Positions 14,791-20,414 of a stretch of 32,454 bases of DNA are shown one piece after another (within the stretch, counting starts at the first letter, position 1; every line of letters begins with the position of its first letter). The position numbers and the translations under genes are program-made. Below the pieces are notes generated by a model. The model saw nothing but the letters and a program-made list of their open reading frames with translations. It was not told the origin of the DNA and did no database searches. This DNA is from a virus, in the IMG/VR virus record IMGVR_UViG_3300010938_000105, positions 1-32,454 of that record. One strand, 5' to 3'.

Positions 14791-14990
14791 TCATCCTCCT
14801 TTTCTTAATTTCTCGAAACAATTCCAACAAACATATTCCGTCCATCCGGCCTTTTTATGGACAGAATTGACTTTCTTACCGCATACCGGGCAGGTATATC
14901 TTTTATCTCCCCCGCTTGCGTTTGCCTTATCATTTCGAGATAGTCCAGAAGCCCCTTCATCTTGCCGGAATAAAGTATCACTCTTTCCAA
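14791..14990 (-). pseudogene. Small zinc-ribbon protein with apparent 1-base deletion
   Basis: From TTG 14990 the frame reads MERVILYSGKMKGLLDYLEM and on through a helical stretch. In the next frame, ending at TGA 14791, is a clear zinc ribbon: YTCPVCGKKVNSVH, then YVCWNCFEKLRKGG. The two join smoothly if the G run at 14909-14913 (five C on the plus strand) had six bases, giving a 66-aa protein. Alternatively an ATT start close to the same ribosome site (GGAGGTGAAC) reads the ribbon frame directly. Such zinc ribbons often bind nucleic acid. Confidence 0.5.
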
Positions 14991-15121
14991 TGACTGTTCA
15001 CCTCCTTAAGACCAAAAGGGCGCCGGTGGGAAGCTGGCACAAAGCATAAAGCCAACCCGACGCCCTTTTTGTCTTCAGAAAATAAAGAAGCTTTGTTTTT
15101 CATCCCGCTTCCCTTAGGCAT
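14978..15121 (-). CDS. First small ORF of the minus-strand early operon, 47 aa
   Basis: The ATG at 15121 follows a perfect ribosome site (AAGGAGGT, 6 bases upstream), the first after the minus-strand promoter and terminator. The peptide starts MPKGSGMKNKASLFSEDKKG and ends KEVNSHWKE, overlapping the zinc-ribbon start. Much of it is encoded by an imperfect inverted repeat (15014-15069). It could be a real micro-gene or a leader peptide whose translation controls folding of that hairpin. Nothing in the protein is recognisable. Confidence 0.4.
   Translation of the reverse strand: MPKGSGMKNKASLFSEDKKGVGLALCFVPASHRRPFGLKEVNSHWKE
15014..15069. promoter_or_regulatory. Long stem-loop in early-operon leader
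   Basis: AAAAGGGCG at 15014-15022 pairs with CGCCCTTTT at 15061-15069. Inside, GGG/CCC and TGGC/GCCA (around a 12-base loop) extend the stem. Both ends carry A/T runs, so it could act as a terminator in either direction or as a regulatory leader structure. It lies inside the 47-aa ORF. Confidence 0.45.
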
Positions 15122-15137
15122 CGTCTTACCTCCTTAC

Positions 15138-15166
15138 TTGACTAACTCGACCTTTCATGCTAAAAT
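15138..15166 (+). promoter_or_regulatory. Possible plus-strand promoter
   Basis: TTGACT at 15138-15143, a 17-base spacer and TAAAAT at 15161-15166. A transcript would meet the hairpin at 15198-15215 within ~50 bases and no gene follows directly, so it may be fortuitous. TGACTAAC is repeated at 15139 and 15172. Confidence 0.25.
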
Positions 15167-15190
15167 CTTTCTGACTAACTTAAAGAAAAA

Positions 15191-15215
15191 TAAAAAAGCC
15201 CCGATTTCTCGGAGC
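15191..15215 (-). terminator. Intrinsic terminator between minus-strand promoter and early operon
   Basis: On the minus strand GCTCCGA-GAAA-TCGGGGC folds with one mismatch around a GNRA-type GAAA loop and is followed by TTTTTTA. It lies about 135 bases downstream of the predicted start of the promoter at 15356-15385 and upstream of the first gene. This suggests a short leader RNA with antitermination or attenuation before the early operon. Confidence 0.6.
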
Positions 15216-15328
15216 CCTTTTGGTAAAATTCGACTATTTCGATTCTAAATAACAGCAGATATATTATGCGACATTCGGCTCCGAAAAAAATTAAACGTGT
15301 CTTTTCTTTAAGTTATGTCAAAGTTCTT

Positions 15329-15346
15329 TACAACCTATCAGTTGTA
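15329..15346. promoter_or_regulatory. Operator-like inverted repeat near minus-strand start site
   Basis: TACAAC-N6-GTTGTA, a perfect 6-bp inverted repeat, lies just downstream of the predicted start (~15349) of the minus-strand promoter. A third TACAAC half-site at 15360-15365 overlaps the -10 box. A repressor bound here would block early transcription. Confidence 0.45.
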
Positions 15347-15355
15347 TTTTGCTCT

Positions 15356-15385
15356 ATTTTACAACCCCCCTTGCTAATTTGTCAA
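15356..15385 (-). promoter_or_regulatory. Sigma70 promoter for minus-strand early operon
   Basis: On the minus strand TTGACA (15385-15380), an 18-base spacer and TAAAAT (15361-15356). The start would be near 15349. It faces away from the regulator promoter at 15553 and is the best minus-strand promoter in the 468-base gene-free control region. Confidence 0.6.
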
Positions 15386-15420
15386 GAGGGAATTTGCATT
15401 TTTTTTATCGGCGCATAATC

Positions 15421-15557
15421 CCCGAAATTTCAGGCGATTCAGAAGAACGCTCTCCCCAATCCCTTGACTGACAAGCAAAAAATCTATGTCGCTTTTTTAA
15501 TTTTTACCTTTCCCCCGAAAATCAAGGCATTCAGAAGAGCTAAAAATCCCCCTTGAC
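15421..15557. repeat. Imperfect repeat of a promoter-like block in the control region
   Basis: The block at 15421-15468 (CCCGAAA... ATTCAGAAGA ... CCCTTGAC) recurs with changes at 15514-15557 (CCCGAAA... ATTCAGAAGA ... CCCCTTGAC). The second copy ends in the -35 box of the regulator promoter; the first has TTGACT but no convincing -10. It may hold duplicate regulator sites or a decayed promoter copy. Confidence 0.55.
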
Positions 15558-15580
15558 ATTATCGGACGCTCTGGTATAAT
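15553..15580 (+). promoter_or_regulatory. Consensus sigma70 promoter of the XRE regulator
   Basis: TTGACA at 15553-15558, a 16-base spacer and TATAAT at 15575-15580, both perfect consensus. The expected start (~15587) is only about 3 bases before the ATG at 15590, so the transcript would be nearly leaderless. Confidence 0.8.
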
Positions 15581-15588
15581 ATTACCAG
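15571..15588. promoter_or_regulatory. Operator-like inverted repeat over the -10 box
   Basis: CTGGTA-N6-TACCAG is a perfect 6-bp inverted repeat covering the TATAAT box and start site of the regulator promoter. It is the natural place for autorepression by the XRE protein encoded immediately downstream; that link is inferred. Confidence 0.5.
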
Positions 15589-15589
15589 T

Positions 15590-15955
15590 ATGATATTCGC
15601 AGAAAGTTTCATTAAACGGGTGCTTGACAATATGAGGCAACTCTTGCCGCTGATGAGAAAGAAGTTAAAGTGGTCACAAACTGAAACGTCCTTGCGATGC
15701 GGTATAAGTTCTGCTACTATATCAAAGTTCGAAGAGGGGCATCTGAAAGATATGCGACTGACTACTTTCTTAAAACTTTGCATCCTGTTTGGCATAAGTC
15801 CGAACGAAATGCTCTGCTGGTATAATTCTCTTCCTCAACCAGAACCAGAGGAACGGCTCGCCCCATACTTTCTGACAAATAATTTCGCACCTATGATAGC
15901 TTCTCCAAGAAATCATTCGCAGGAGACACTATGGTCAGACCAAGAATTAAAATAA
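15590..15955 (+). CDS. XRE-family HTH transcription regulator (putative repressor)
   Basis: 121 aa. Residues ~15-65 are a Cro/C1-type HTH: MRQLLPLMRKKLKWSQTETS, then CGISSATISKFEEGHLKDMR and LKLCILFGISPNEML. The C-terminal ~45 residues are variable and not a peptidase domain, so it is not LexA-like. It is the first gene of the short plus-strand operon, driven by a perfect promoter with an operator-like palindrome on the -10. Opposed to the early minus-strand promoter, it occupies the position of a phage repressor. The ATG at 15590 has no ribosome site and is almost at the transcript end; an internal ATG at 15632 also lacks one. Confidence 0.75.
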   Translation: MIFAESFIKRVLDNMRQLLPLMRKKLKWSQTETSLRCGISSATISKFEEGHLKDMRLTTFLKLCILFGISPNEMLCWYNSLPQPEPEERLAPYFLTNNFAPMIASPRNHSQETLWSDQELK

Positions 15956-16128
15956 TTCCGAAAAACGTTTTATACAAAGAATACTGGCATAACTTTCTTT
16001 CTATCAGAAAGATTGCGAAACTTTATAAAGTCAGCCCAGACACCGTCAACCGCCTTTTGGCAGAATACGACATCCCGGTCAGAAATAAATGGTTTTCCCC
16101 TACCCCAAGTAAGAGAAAAAGGAGGTGA
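15931..16128 (+). CDS. Small HTH DNA-binding protein
   Basis: 65 aa. The start ATG 15931 lies inside the end of the XRE gene with AGGAGA 5 bases upstream. Residues ~19-52 read YWHNFLSIRKIAKLYKVSPD then TVNRLLAEYDIPVR, a homeodomain/resolvase-type HTH. The tail is basic (TPSKRKRR). Overlap with the regulator suggests co-expression, perhaps as a second regulator or an excisionase-like protein; nothing decides between them. Confidence 0.6.
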   Translation: MVRPRIKIIPKNVLYKEYWHNFLSIRKIAKLYKVSPDTVNRLLAEYDIPVRNKWFSPTPSKRKRR

Positions 16129-16131
16129 AAT

Positions 16132-16710
16132 ATGAAAAAGATTTGCGCTTTATTCCTAACTCTCGCTATGTTCCAACTTTCCGCTTTCGCTCTAACAGAA
16201 AAGGAAATTGAATATAAATAGCTTATAATCCATAATTTCTATAGATTATGGAATAAGTTGGACTTGGTCACAACCTACAAGTCAGGGACGACTGTTTCTT
16301 GGACGGAAAGTTTCGGAGTGGGAAAACTTAAGGCAGAAACAGAATATGGCAAAATTGCCGATTGGTATATCACTAAAGGTGGCGAAAAAATATCAGAGAT
16401 TGAATTTCTAAATACTATCGGAAGAACTGACGAAGCAAAGCAGATTGAAGATAGTTTAACTTGGAATAGATATACCATGATCTTCGGAACAGCAGTAGTA
16501 ATCGTAGCAGCGATAACTGGGGCTAATAAAATGGAATTAGATAAGAAATACGTGCCTAATACAGAAACAATTATTGCTCTTTTGGGTGCGATATTATGCT
16601 ATGCGTCGGTGCCCCCAAAACATTATTTGAAATACAGCGAAGCTGGGCACCAAATTGACCTTTATAACCATCAATTAGCCGAGAAGTTAGGACTGGGGAA
16701 TCAAGAATAA
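16132..16710 (+). pseudogene. Secreted/membrane protein gene interrupted by in-frame TAG within a repeat
   Basis: ATG 16132 follows GGAGGTGAAAT and starts a signal peptide (MKKICALFLTLAMFQLSAFA, cut probably after AFA), then stops at TAG 16219. The same frame continues open from 16222 to TAA 16708: ~160 residues with two hydrophobic segments (YTMIFGTAVVIVAAITGA and TIIALLGAILCYASV) and a soluble YNHQLAEKLGLGN end. The stop lies in a 37-bp sequence repeated exactly at the gene's end. TAG is a normal stop for other genes here, so recoding is unlikely. The gene may have been broken by the repeat, or a 493-bp cassette may have joined a short gene. Neither family nor function is known. Confidence 0.55.
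16214..16250. repeat. 37-bp direct repeat, copy 1
   Basis: Identical over 37 bp to 16707-16743. Begins ATAAATAGCTTATAATCC and ends ATAGATTATG. Contains a short inverted repeat (ATAATC/GATTAT) and supplies the TAG stop that interrupts the gene. Confidence 0.9.
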
Positions 16711-16743
16711 ATAGCTTATAATCCATAATTTCTATAGATTATG
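16707..16743. repeat. 37-bp direct repeat, copy 2
   Basis: Identical to 16214-16250, 493 bp away. Here it supplies the TAA of the plus-strand gene and most of a hairpin shared with the convergent VRR-NUC gene end. Confidence 0.9.
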
Positions 16744-16749
16744 AGCTAT
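16711..16749. terminator. Hairpin between convergent genes
   Basis: ATAGCTTATAATC (16711-16723) pairs with GATTATGAGCTAT (16737-16749), 12 of 13 positions, around a 13-base loop. It overlaps the stop codons of both convergent genes. It has no clear T run, so it is a likely but not canonical bidirectional terminator. Confidence 0.5.
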
Positions 16750-17071
16750 CGGAAGGTTGTGTCTCTTTATCTATTTCGTTTAAGAGAGAAACAACCTCGT
16801 CAAGAGAATAAACTATCTTTCCTATTCCCCCAGCATCCCTCCAGTTAGCAATAAAATTCTCTTGAACGACTGTGGGTTTGTTTCCTTTGACCTTTACTTC
16901 CAATGCCAGCGCTTTCCCTTTATAGACCCCTAAAATATCCGCCACTCCCTCTTTGTTTTGCGGTATCCAGCGGTCGTTAAACTTCAACCCGCCAGCATAA
17001 AACTTTATCGCCACACCGCCTTTTAGGCGTATGTAGTCCTTAATTGCCTTTTGTAAGTCCTTTTCTTTCAC
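16739..17071 (-). CDS. VRR-NUC domain nuclease
   Basis: 110 aa, the usual size of stand-alone phage VRR-NUC proteins (PD-(D/E)XK superfamily, Holliday-junction-resolvase-like). It shows KDYIRLKGGVAIKFYAGG, NKEGVADILGVYKG (catalytic Asp), LALEVKVKGNKPTVVQ (E-x-K) and a final helix (VYSLDEVVSLLNEI). Probable role: cutting branched DNA before packaging. The GTG start at 17071 is the only candidate after an in-frame TAG; no good ribosome site is seen. It is the last gene of the lysis-side operon. Confidence 0.85.
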   Translation of the reverse strand: MKEKDLQKAIKDYIRLKGGVAIKFYAGGLKFNDRWIPQNKEGVADILGVYKGKALALEVKVKGNKPTVVQENFIANWRDAGGIGKIVYSLDEVVSLLNEIDKETQPSDSS

Positions 17072-17091
17072 TGACTACTGCGGCGCTTTAT

Positions 17092-17286
17092 TTACTTTAT
17101 CCCCTTGAGAATCGCCACAACATCTATGGCAGTTTCACACCCTACCCATGATAGAATCAAGCCCACCAGCCAAGTGATAACATTATCGGGAACTCCGTAG
17201 GACTTGAGAACCAGAATCAGGATAACTCCCGCTACCGTCAATAGGAACTTTCGTGAAGTCAGGCGTGCGAAAAAATTGTTAAGCAT
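17092..17286 (-). CDS. Holin-like small membrane protein
   Basis: 64 aa behind a strong ribosome site (GGAGGTGAGACGAT). Starts MLNNFFARLTSRKFLLTVAG, followed by two hydrophobic spans (LTVAGVILILVLKSYG and ITWLVGLILSWVGCETAIDV) and a short basic tail. The SRKF start and two-span layout are typical of a common phage holin-like family. Holins form the timed membrane holes that release the endolysin. Its neighbourhood (membrane coiled coil, C39 peptidase) supports a lysis role. Confidence 0.65.
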   Translation of the reverse strand: MLNNFFARLTSRKFLLTVAGVILILVLKSYGVPDNVITWLVGLILSWVGCETAIDVVAILKGIK

Positions 17287-17301
17287 ATCGTCTCACCTCC
17301 T

Positions 17302-17526
17302 TTATTTTAAATCATTTAAAGAATGCTTTTTGAGGCATTCCCGGAAGTGGATTACGGCTTCAAGAATGAAGTAAATCTGGCGCCGCAAAATGACGGCATT
17401 TTCCCCGAGTTCCGCTTCGCAGGACTCGAGCGCCTGCAGAAACTCGAGGCTCTTGTCGTGCAGGTCGCCGAACAGCGGATGCTCCGTTATCGGAGTTCCT
17501 TGGCTTACCCAGTCGTATACCGGCAT
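17302..17526 (-). CDS. Unknown lysis-region protein, 74 aa
   Basis: ATG 17526 follows GAGGGGGTAAGT. N-terminus MPVYDWVSQGTPITEHPLFG, then a helical region (SLEFLQALESCEAELGENAV, ILRRQIYFILEAVIHFREC). No signal peptide or clear membrane span. It is wedged between two small membrane proteins, so it may be part of the lysis set or a tail-associated helper. Not recognised. Confidence 0.55.
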   Translation of the reverse strand: MPVYDWVSQGTPITEHPLFGDLHDKSLEFLQALESCEAELGENAVILRRQIYFILEAVIHFRECLKKHSLNDLK

Positions 17527-17528
17527 AC

Positions 17529-17621
17529 TTACCCCCTCAACTGGCCAAAAAAGTTCTCCATGTAGGCCAGAAACAAATAGGCCAAGGCCAGAAACCCTAT
17601 TACCGCCAAAATGTTAACCAT
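17529..17621 (-). CDS. 30-aa single-span membrane peptide
   Basis: ATG 17621 to TAA 17529, ending two bases before the next start. Sequence MVNILAVIGFLALAYLFLAY then MENFFGQLRG: one hydrophobic span and a short polar tail. Upstream GGGTGGG is a weak ribosome site. The tight junction with the next gene and clean membrane span support it; a second holin or antiholin-like peptide is possible. Confidence 0.4.
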   Translation of the reverse strand: MVNILAVIGFLALAYLFLAYMENFFGQLRG

Positions 17622-17660
17622 CTCTTAACCCACCCTAAAATCGTCCCCAAGGGCATAAAT

Positions 17661-17770
17661 TTGCGCCCTGCGAGGCGATTAGGCCTTCCCAAGTATCAAC
17701 CCCTTGACCCATCCCAAAAACCTCTCCCAGAGCGATTTTCTTGCGTCCTGTGAGGCAACTATATCTTCCC
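17661..17770. repeat. Diverged ~30-bp repeat at the end of the peptidase gene
   Basis: TTGCG(C/T)CCTG(C/T)GAGGC starts similar 30-base stretches at 17661-17690 and 17741-17770 (about 23 of 30 positions match). The first copy is just beyond the stop and still reads like a repeat of the coding tail, suggesting an old tandem duplication. Confidence 0.5.
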
Positions 17771-18387
17771 TGACTAATTCTCTATATTTGTCTTCCGCAT
17801 CCCTCGTGGGCGGATTGTCGGGCTCGGGTGGCCTTGCGGGATACAGTTCTTCGGGCTTTATGTCCAGCATGCTGGACTTTTTGACCGCAAAGAGCCGATA
17901 GCTCAGGCTTTATGTCCAGCATGCTGGACTTTTCAAGTCCTATGCTGGACTTTTTTATCGCAAAGAGCCGATAGCTAACTATCTTATAGGAATTAGGCTT
18001 GACTTTTCCGTCAAGCGGGTCCATCGCTTCTTTAGTCTCTATGTTGTAAAGAAAAAAATGCTGGTCATATCCTTGTTCTTTATAATGGTCGGTTTCGCAC
18101 ACGACCCACGGACTGCCGTTCTTTTTGCAGAATTCTTTCGCAAGGTTTAAGGAATTGGTCTTCCCCTTGAAGCGAAGGTTGAGAACCCTTGCGGCTACGT
18201 CTGACAAAAGCAGTCCCTTGCTGTCAAAGGCGTTTCCCGCATTCAACGCTTCCAAAGTTATATTCGGTTCTTGCTCCATCAGACTGCTTAAGGCAACCAC
18301 GAAACAGCCGTATTTCCCCATCGTGCAATTCGTCTTCCCGATAGTCAAGTCCTTCCACCTTTCGTCTTTCTGGCTGAACGGCTTCAT
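17679..18387 (-). pseudogene. C39-type cysteine peptidase (putative endolysin), tail frame-shifted by duplication
   Basis: ATG 18387 overlaps the previous stop (ATGA). Residues 1-150 match Peptidase_C39-like enzymes: FSQKDERWKD, GKYGCFVVALSSLM (Cys28), DQHFFLYNIE (His110) and AMDPLDGKV (Asp123). In phages such domains act as endolysins or virion peptidases. After ~residue 150 the frame hits a 52-bp duplication (with a nested 21-bp one) and reads nonsense to 17782. The intact tail is in another frame (PEELYPARPPEPDNPPT to FLGWVKGLILGKA, stop 17679). Removing the 52-bp unit leaves 657 bases, exactly 219 codons. The catalytic part is intact either way. Confidence 0.7.
17854..17977. repeat. Nested 52-bp and 21-bp tandem duplications (frame-breaking)
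   Basis: GGCTTTATGTCCAGCATGCT starts at 17854 and at 17906 (period 52). Within the second copy, ATGCTGGACTTTT is repeated again with period 21. GCAAAGAGCCGATAGCT closes both. 52 is not a multiple of three, so the C39 gene's tail changes frame. Confidence 0.85.
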
Positions 18388-18623
18388 TCAAGCCTCCTGC
18401 TCTGCAAAAGTTCGTAGAGCCTGTCAAGTCGGGCCCGGATGTAAGACACGTCTTCCCGAAGGGCATCGACCCTTTCACGGGAAGCGTATCTCGATTCGCA
18501 CTCTGCCATGATTTTTTGCGGGAGCGAATACCAGCTGGCGACAATCGCCCCGATAATGCACATAAGCCAAATCAAGTCCTTGAGCGAAATCTCGATCCCT
18601 CCGTTGAACTTCACCATAGTCAT
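18384..18623 (-). CDS. Membrane-anchored coiled-coil lysis-region protein
   Basis: 79 aa. One membrane span near residues 13-34 (ISLKDLIWLMCIIGAIVASW), then a charged heptad-like helix (ASRERVDALREDVSYIRARL then DRLYELLQSRRLE). This layout is typical of small phage proteins next to endolysins (XhlA- or spanin-like). Its ATGA overlap with the C39 peptidase gene supports joint expression. It overlaps the stop of the ATP-grasp gene by four bases. Confidence 0.6.
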   Translation of the reverse strand: MTMVKFNGGIEISLKDLIWLMCIIGAIVASWYSLPQKIMAECESRYASRERVDALREDVSYIRARLDRLYELLQSRRLE

Positions 18624-19921
18624 TTCCCTTTCCTCGCTAATTCCAGAAATTTCCTATACCTTCTGACCCCGTCCTCGGCAATGTCGGTCCGATACCCGCC
18701 GCCCGGGACTTTCACCCTTTTCGCTTTCGCCATCAAGTCCTGTATCAGCCTCGGTATGTTCATCTTCCACGAAGTCACTTCCATGACTATCCCGTCCGTC
18801 CCCGCCATCTTGAAAGTGTCGTTTTCGTAAACCACGTCTTGGGGATAGAACCCTTCTTCCAAGGGAAACTCCAATTCTATTCCCTTGGTTTGTTCGTATA
18901 TCTTCTGATTGAACTCTTCGTTCTCGGCTTCGAAAGGATAAGGCGGAATCCAGATTCTCAAGGCGCCGCCGAACCCTTTCTTCCAGTCGATTTTCCTTAT
19001 CGTTCCTTTGGCTATTCCTTCGATGAACTCCCCCACTCCCATCGGAAGTATTTCGAACATGGCCAACGCCGCCGACCATCCGAACCGACAAGTCGGCTCA
19101 AGCACGTATGGCTTCCCGTCTTCGGACACGATGACGTTCAAGTCGAGCGGTCCCGTCCAGTCCCCCAACCCCGATATAAGCTTCTTTATCGTATTCCGAT
19201 AGATAAAGTCGTTTGTCTCTCCGCCCCAAACGATGCTCGAAGAACAACCGGTATTTGGCCCAAGGTCGCCGTTCAGAAGTTTTTTCGTCTCTAACGTATG
19301 ATTGACTGGCAGTATCGGCTCTCCCTTGCTCAAGAACAGTTCAGTCGATATTTCCAGCCCCAAGAACAGTTCAGTCGATATTTCCAGCCCCTCGATAAAT
19401 TCCTGAATTATCAGCCCCTTTTTCGTGATATTGTGCTCTTTCATATATGCGAGTTCGTTGGCCAACTGCTCCGCCCCTTCCACGATGGCGGTAGTCATGC
19501 ACGACTGGTTGCCGTTCGGCTTTATCACCCACTTGCCTTCGGCCCCTTTCGCCCAGTCAATCGCCTCGTCCACATGGTCGAAACTGAACGTCTCCGGGAT
19601 TTCGATTCCGTGTCTCACGAACGTTTCCATCGAGAATTCCCTGTCGAGCTCGAGATTGTCCATGAATTCCCCGGCGCCGAATACGACATAGCCCGCTTCC
19701 TTCAACTCGTCGGCCAGCTTCCCCTGCCCAACCATGTCGAATACGCATATGACTCCTTCCTCAAGCCCTTCTTCGAAATGCTCGACCTTGTCGACAATGC
19801 CGTCATACTGAACGGCGTAGCGCTTGTCCCAATACCAGATTCTGACCTCGTGCCCTTCCTGCATGAGCCGCCAGGCAAGCCCGTTCCCATCCCCGCTTTT
19901 CGAAAACACCAGGAACTTCAT
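18620..19921 (-). CDS. PurD-like ATP-grasp ligase
   Basis: 433 aa, about the length of bacterial PurD (glycinamide ribonucleotide synthetase). It has the N-terminal nucleotide-binding start (MKFLVFSKSGDGNGLAWRL), ATP-grasp A/B elements (GKWVIKPNGNQSCMTT, then GLIIQEFIEGLEIS) and the catalytic Mg-binding end (TGPLDLNVIVSEDGKPYVLE, PTCRFGWS). The C-terminal domain ends KVPGGGYRTDIAEDGVRRY, as PurD does (AYxxA region). The classic reaction joins glycine to phosphoribosylamine; the phage enzyme's substrate is unknown. Residues ~187-206 hold a perfect 10-aa tandem repeat (GLEISTELFL twice) inside the ATP-grasp fold, which may disturb it. Its location between lysis and virion genes is unexpected. 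Confidence 0.75.
   Translation of the reverse strand: MKFLVFSKSGDGNGLAWRLMQEGHEVRIWYWDKRYAVQYDGIVDKVEHFEEGLEEGVICVFDMVGQGKLADELKEAGYVVFGAGEFMDNLELDREFSMETFVRHGIEIPETFSFDHVDEAIDWAKGAEGKWVIKPNGNQSCMTTAIVEGAEQLANELAYMKEHNITKKGLIIQEFIEGLEISTELFLGLEISTELFLSKGEPILPVNHTLETKKLLNGDLGPNTGCSSSIVWGGETNDFIYRNTIKKLISGLGDWTGPLDLNVIVSEDGKPYVLEPTCRFGWSAALAMFEILPMGVGEFIEGIAKGTIRKIDWKKGFGGALRIWIPPYPFEAENEEFNQKIYEQTKGIELEFPLEEGFYPQDVVYENDTFKMAGTDGIVMEVTSWKMNIPRLIQDLMAKAKRVKVPGGGYRTDIAEDGVRRYRKFLELARKGK
19331..19390. repeat. Perfect 30-bp in-frame tandem repeat in ATP-grasp gene
   Basis: Units 19331-19360 and 19361-19390 are identical and encode GLEISTELFL twice. The frame is kept. Confidence 0.95.
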
Positions 19922-20080
19922 TCTTTGCCCTCCAACGATTCGCAGTATTCAATGTCCCAATACCAGATCTTGACCTCGTGCCCTTCCTGCATAAGCCGCC
20001 AAACAAGTCCGTTCCCATCCCCGCCTTTCGAAAATACCAGGAACTTCATCTCTTGCCCTCCAACGATTCGCAGTATTCAA
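19826..20080. repeat. 128-bp imperfect tandem duplication at the ATP-grasp gene start
   Basis: 19826-19952 recurs at 19954-20080 with about ten differences. Each copy contains the end of the upstream gene and the first codons of the ATP-grasp gene. 128 is not a multiple of three, but the duplication spans a gene boundary, so both genes stay intact. Confidence 0.9.
19918..20049 (-). pseudogene. Duplicated N-terminal fragment of the ATP-grasp protein
   Basis: A 43-aa frame starting at ATG 20049: MKFLVFSKGGDGNGLVWRLM, a diverged copy of the first ~33 residues of the ATP-grasp protein, then WDIEYCESLEGKE copied from the end of the upstream gene. Its TGA overlaps the ATP-grasp ATG. It is a by-product of the 128-bp duplication; it may be translated and relay ribosomes to the real start. 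Confidence 0.6.
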
Positions 20081-20360
20081 GCCAGTCAATTCCCATCAAG
20101 TCGGCCATGAGTCGCTCGACGGTTTCCGCCGTGAAATGCATCTCCCGATAAGGACATTTCGGGTCTTCTCCCGGCTCATCCTTGTCCGAACCTTTGTCAA
20201 AGTCGTCGATGACACTGTCTGGAATGCCGAGGTTTTTGCACAACGCCTTTTCGACCAACTCGTGTATCGCAAGCAGGAACTCCTTTTGAGGCACCGTCCT
20301 TTTCGTAATAGTCACCAGAAGTGTTATAGCGAAGTTCTTTCCTATCCTTGGTTTCGACAT
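20046..20360 (-). CDS. Unknown phage protein with IHELVE motif
   Basis: 104 aa from ATG 20360 (a TTG at 20363 is also in frame). It has FLLAIHELVEKALCKNLGIP, EPGEDPKCPYREMHF and a helical tail MADLMGIDWLEYCESL. The HELVE segment resembles half of a zinc-peptidase motif and a later PYREMHF His could complete a metal site. I recall this pattern as a recurring hypothetical phage family without known function. It is the first gene of the lysis-side group after the convergent plus-strand gene. Confidence 0.55.
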   Translation of the reverse strand: MSKPRIGKNFAITLLVTITKRTVPQKEFLLAIHELVEKALCKNLGIPDSVIDDFDKGSDKDEPGEDPKCPYREMHFTAETVERLMADLMGIDWLEYCESLEGKR

Positions 20361-20376
20361 CAATTCTCAACATCGG

Positions 20377-20406
20377 TTGACAACCTCGGCAAATGTATGT
20401 TATTAT
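20377..20406 (+). promoter_or_regulatory. Sigma70 promoter for plus-strand membrane gene
   Basis: TTGACA at 20377-20382, 18-base spacer, TATTAT at 20401-20406. The expected start (~20413) is 2-3 bases before the ATG at 20415, again giving a nearly leaderless transcript. Confidence 0.6.
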
Positions 20407-20414
20407 TGCTGGCT

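Noticed and set aside
14805-14990. 61-aa protein with C-terminus FVGIVSRN
   Set aside because: After the G run the other frame has a clear two-CxxC zinc ribbon; this frame's second half is a shadow.
16132-16710. Stop-codon reassignment (TAG read as an amino acid)
   Set aside because: TAG ends several normal genes here (for example at 607, 960, 5248 and 12971), so general recoding is unlikely.
19298-20110. 270-codon plus-strand frame opposite the ATP-grasp gene
   Set aside because: Shadow frame with no recognisable motif; it even copies the tandem repeats of the opposite strand.
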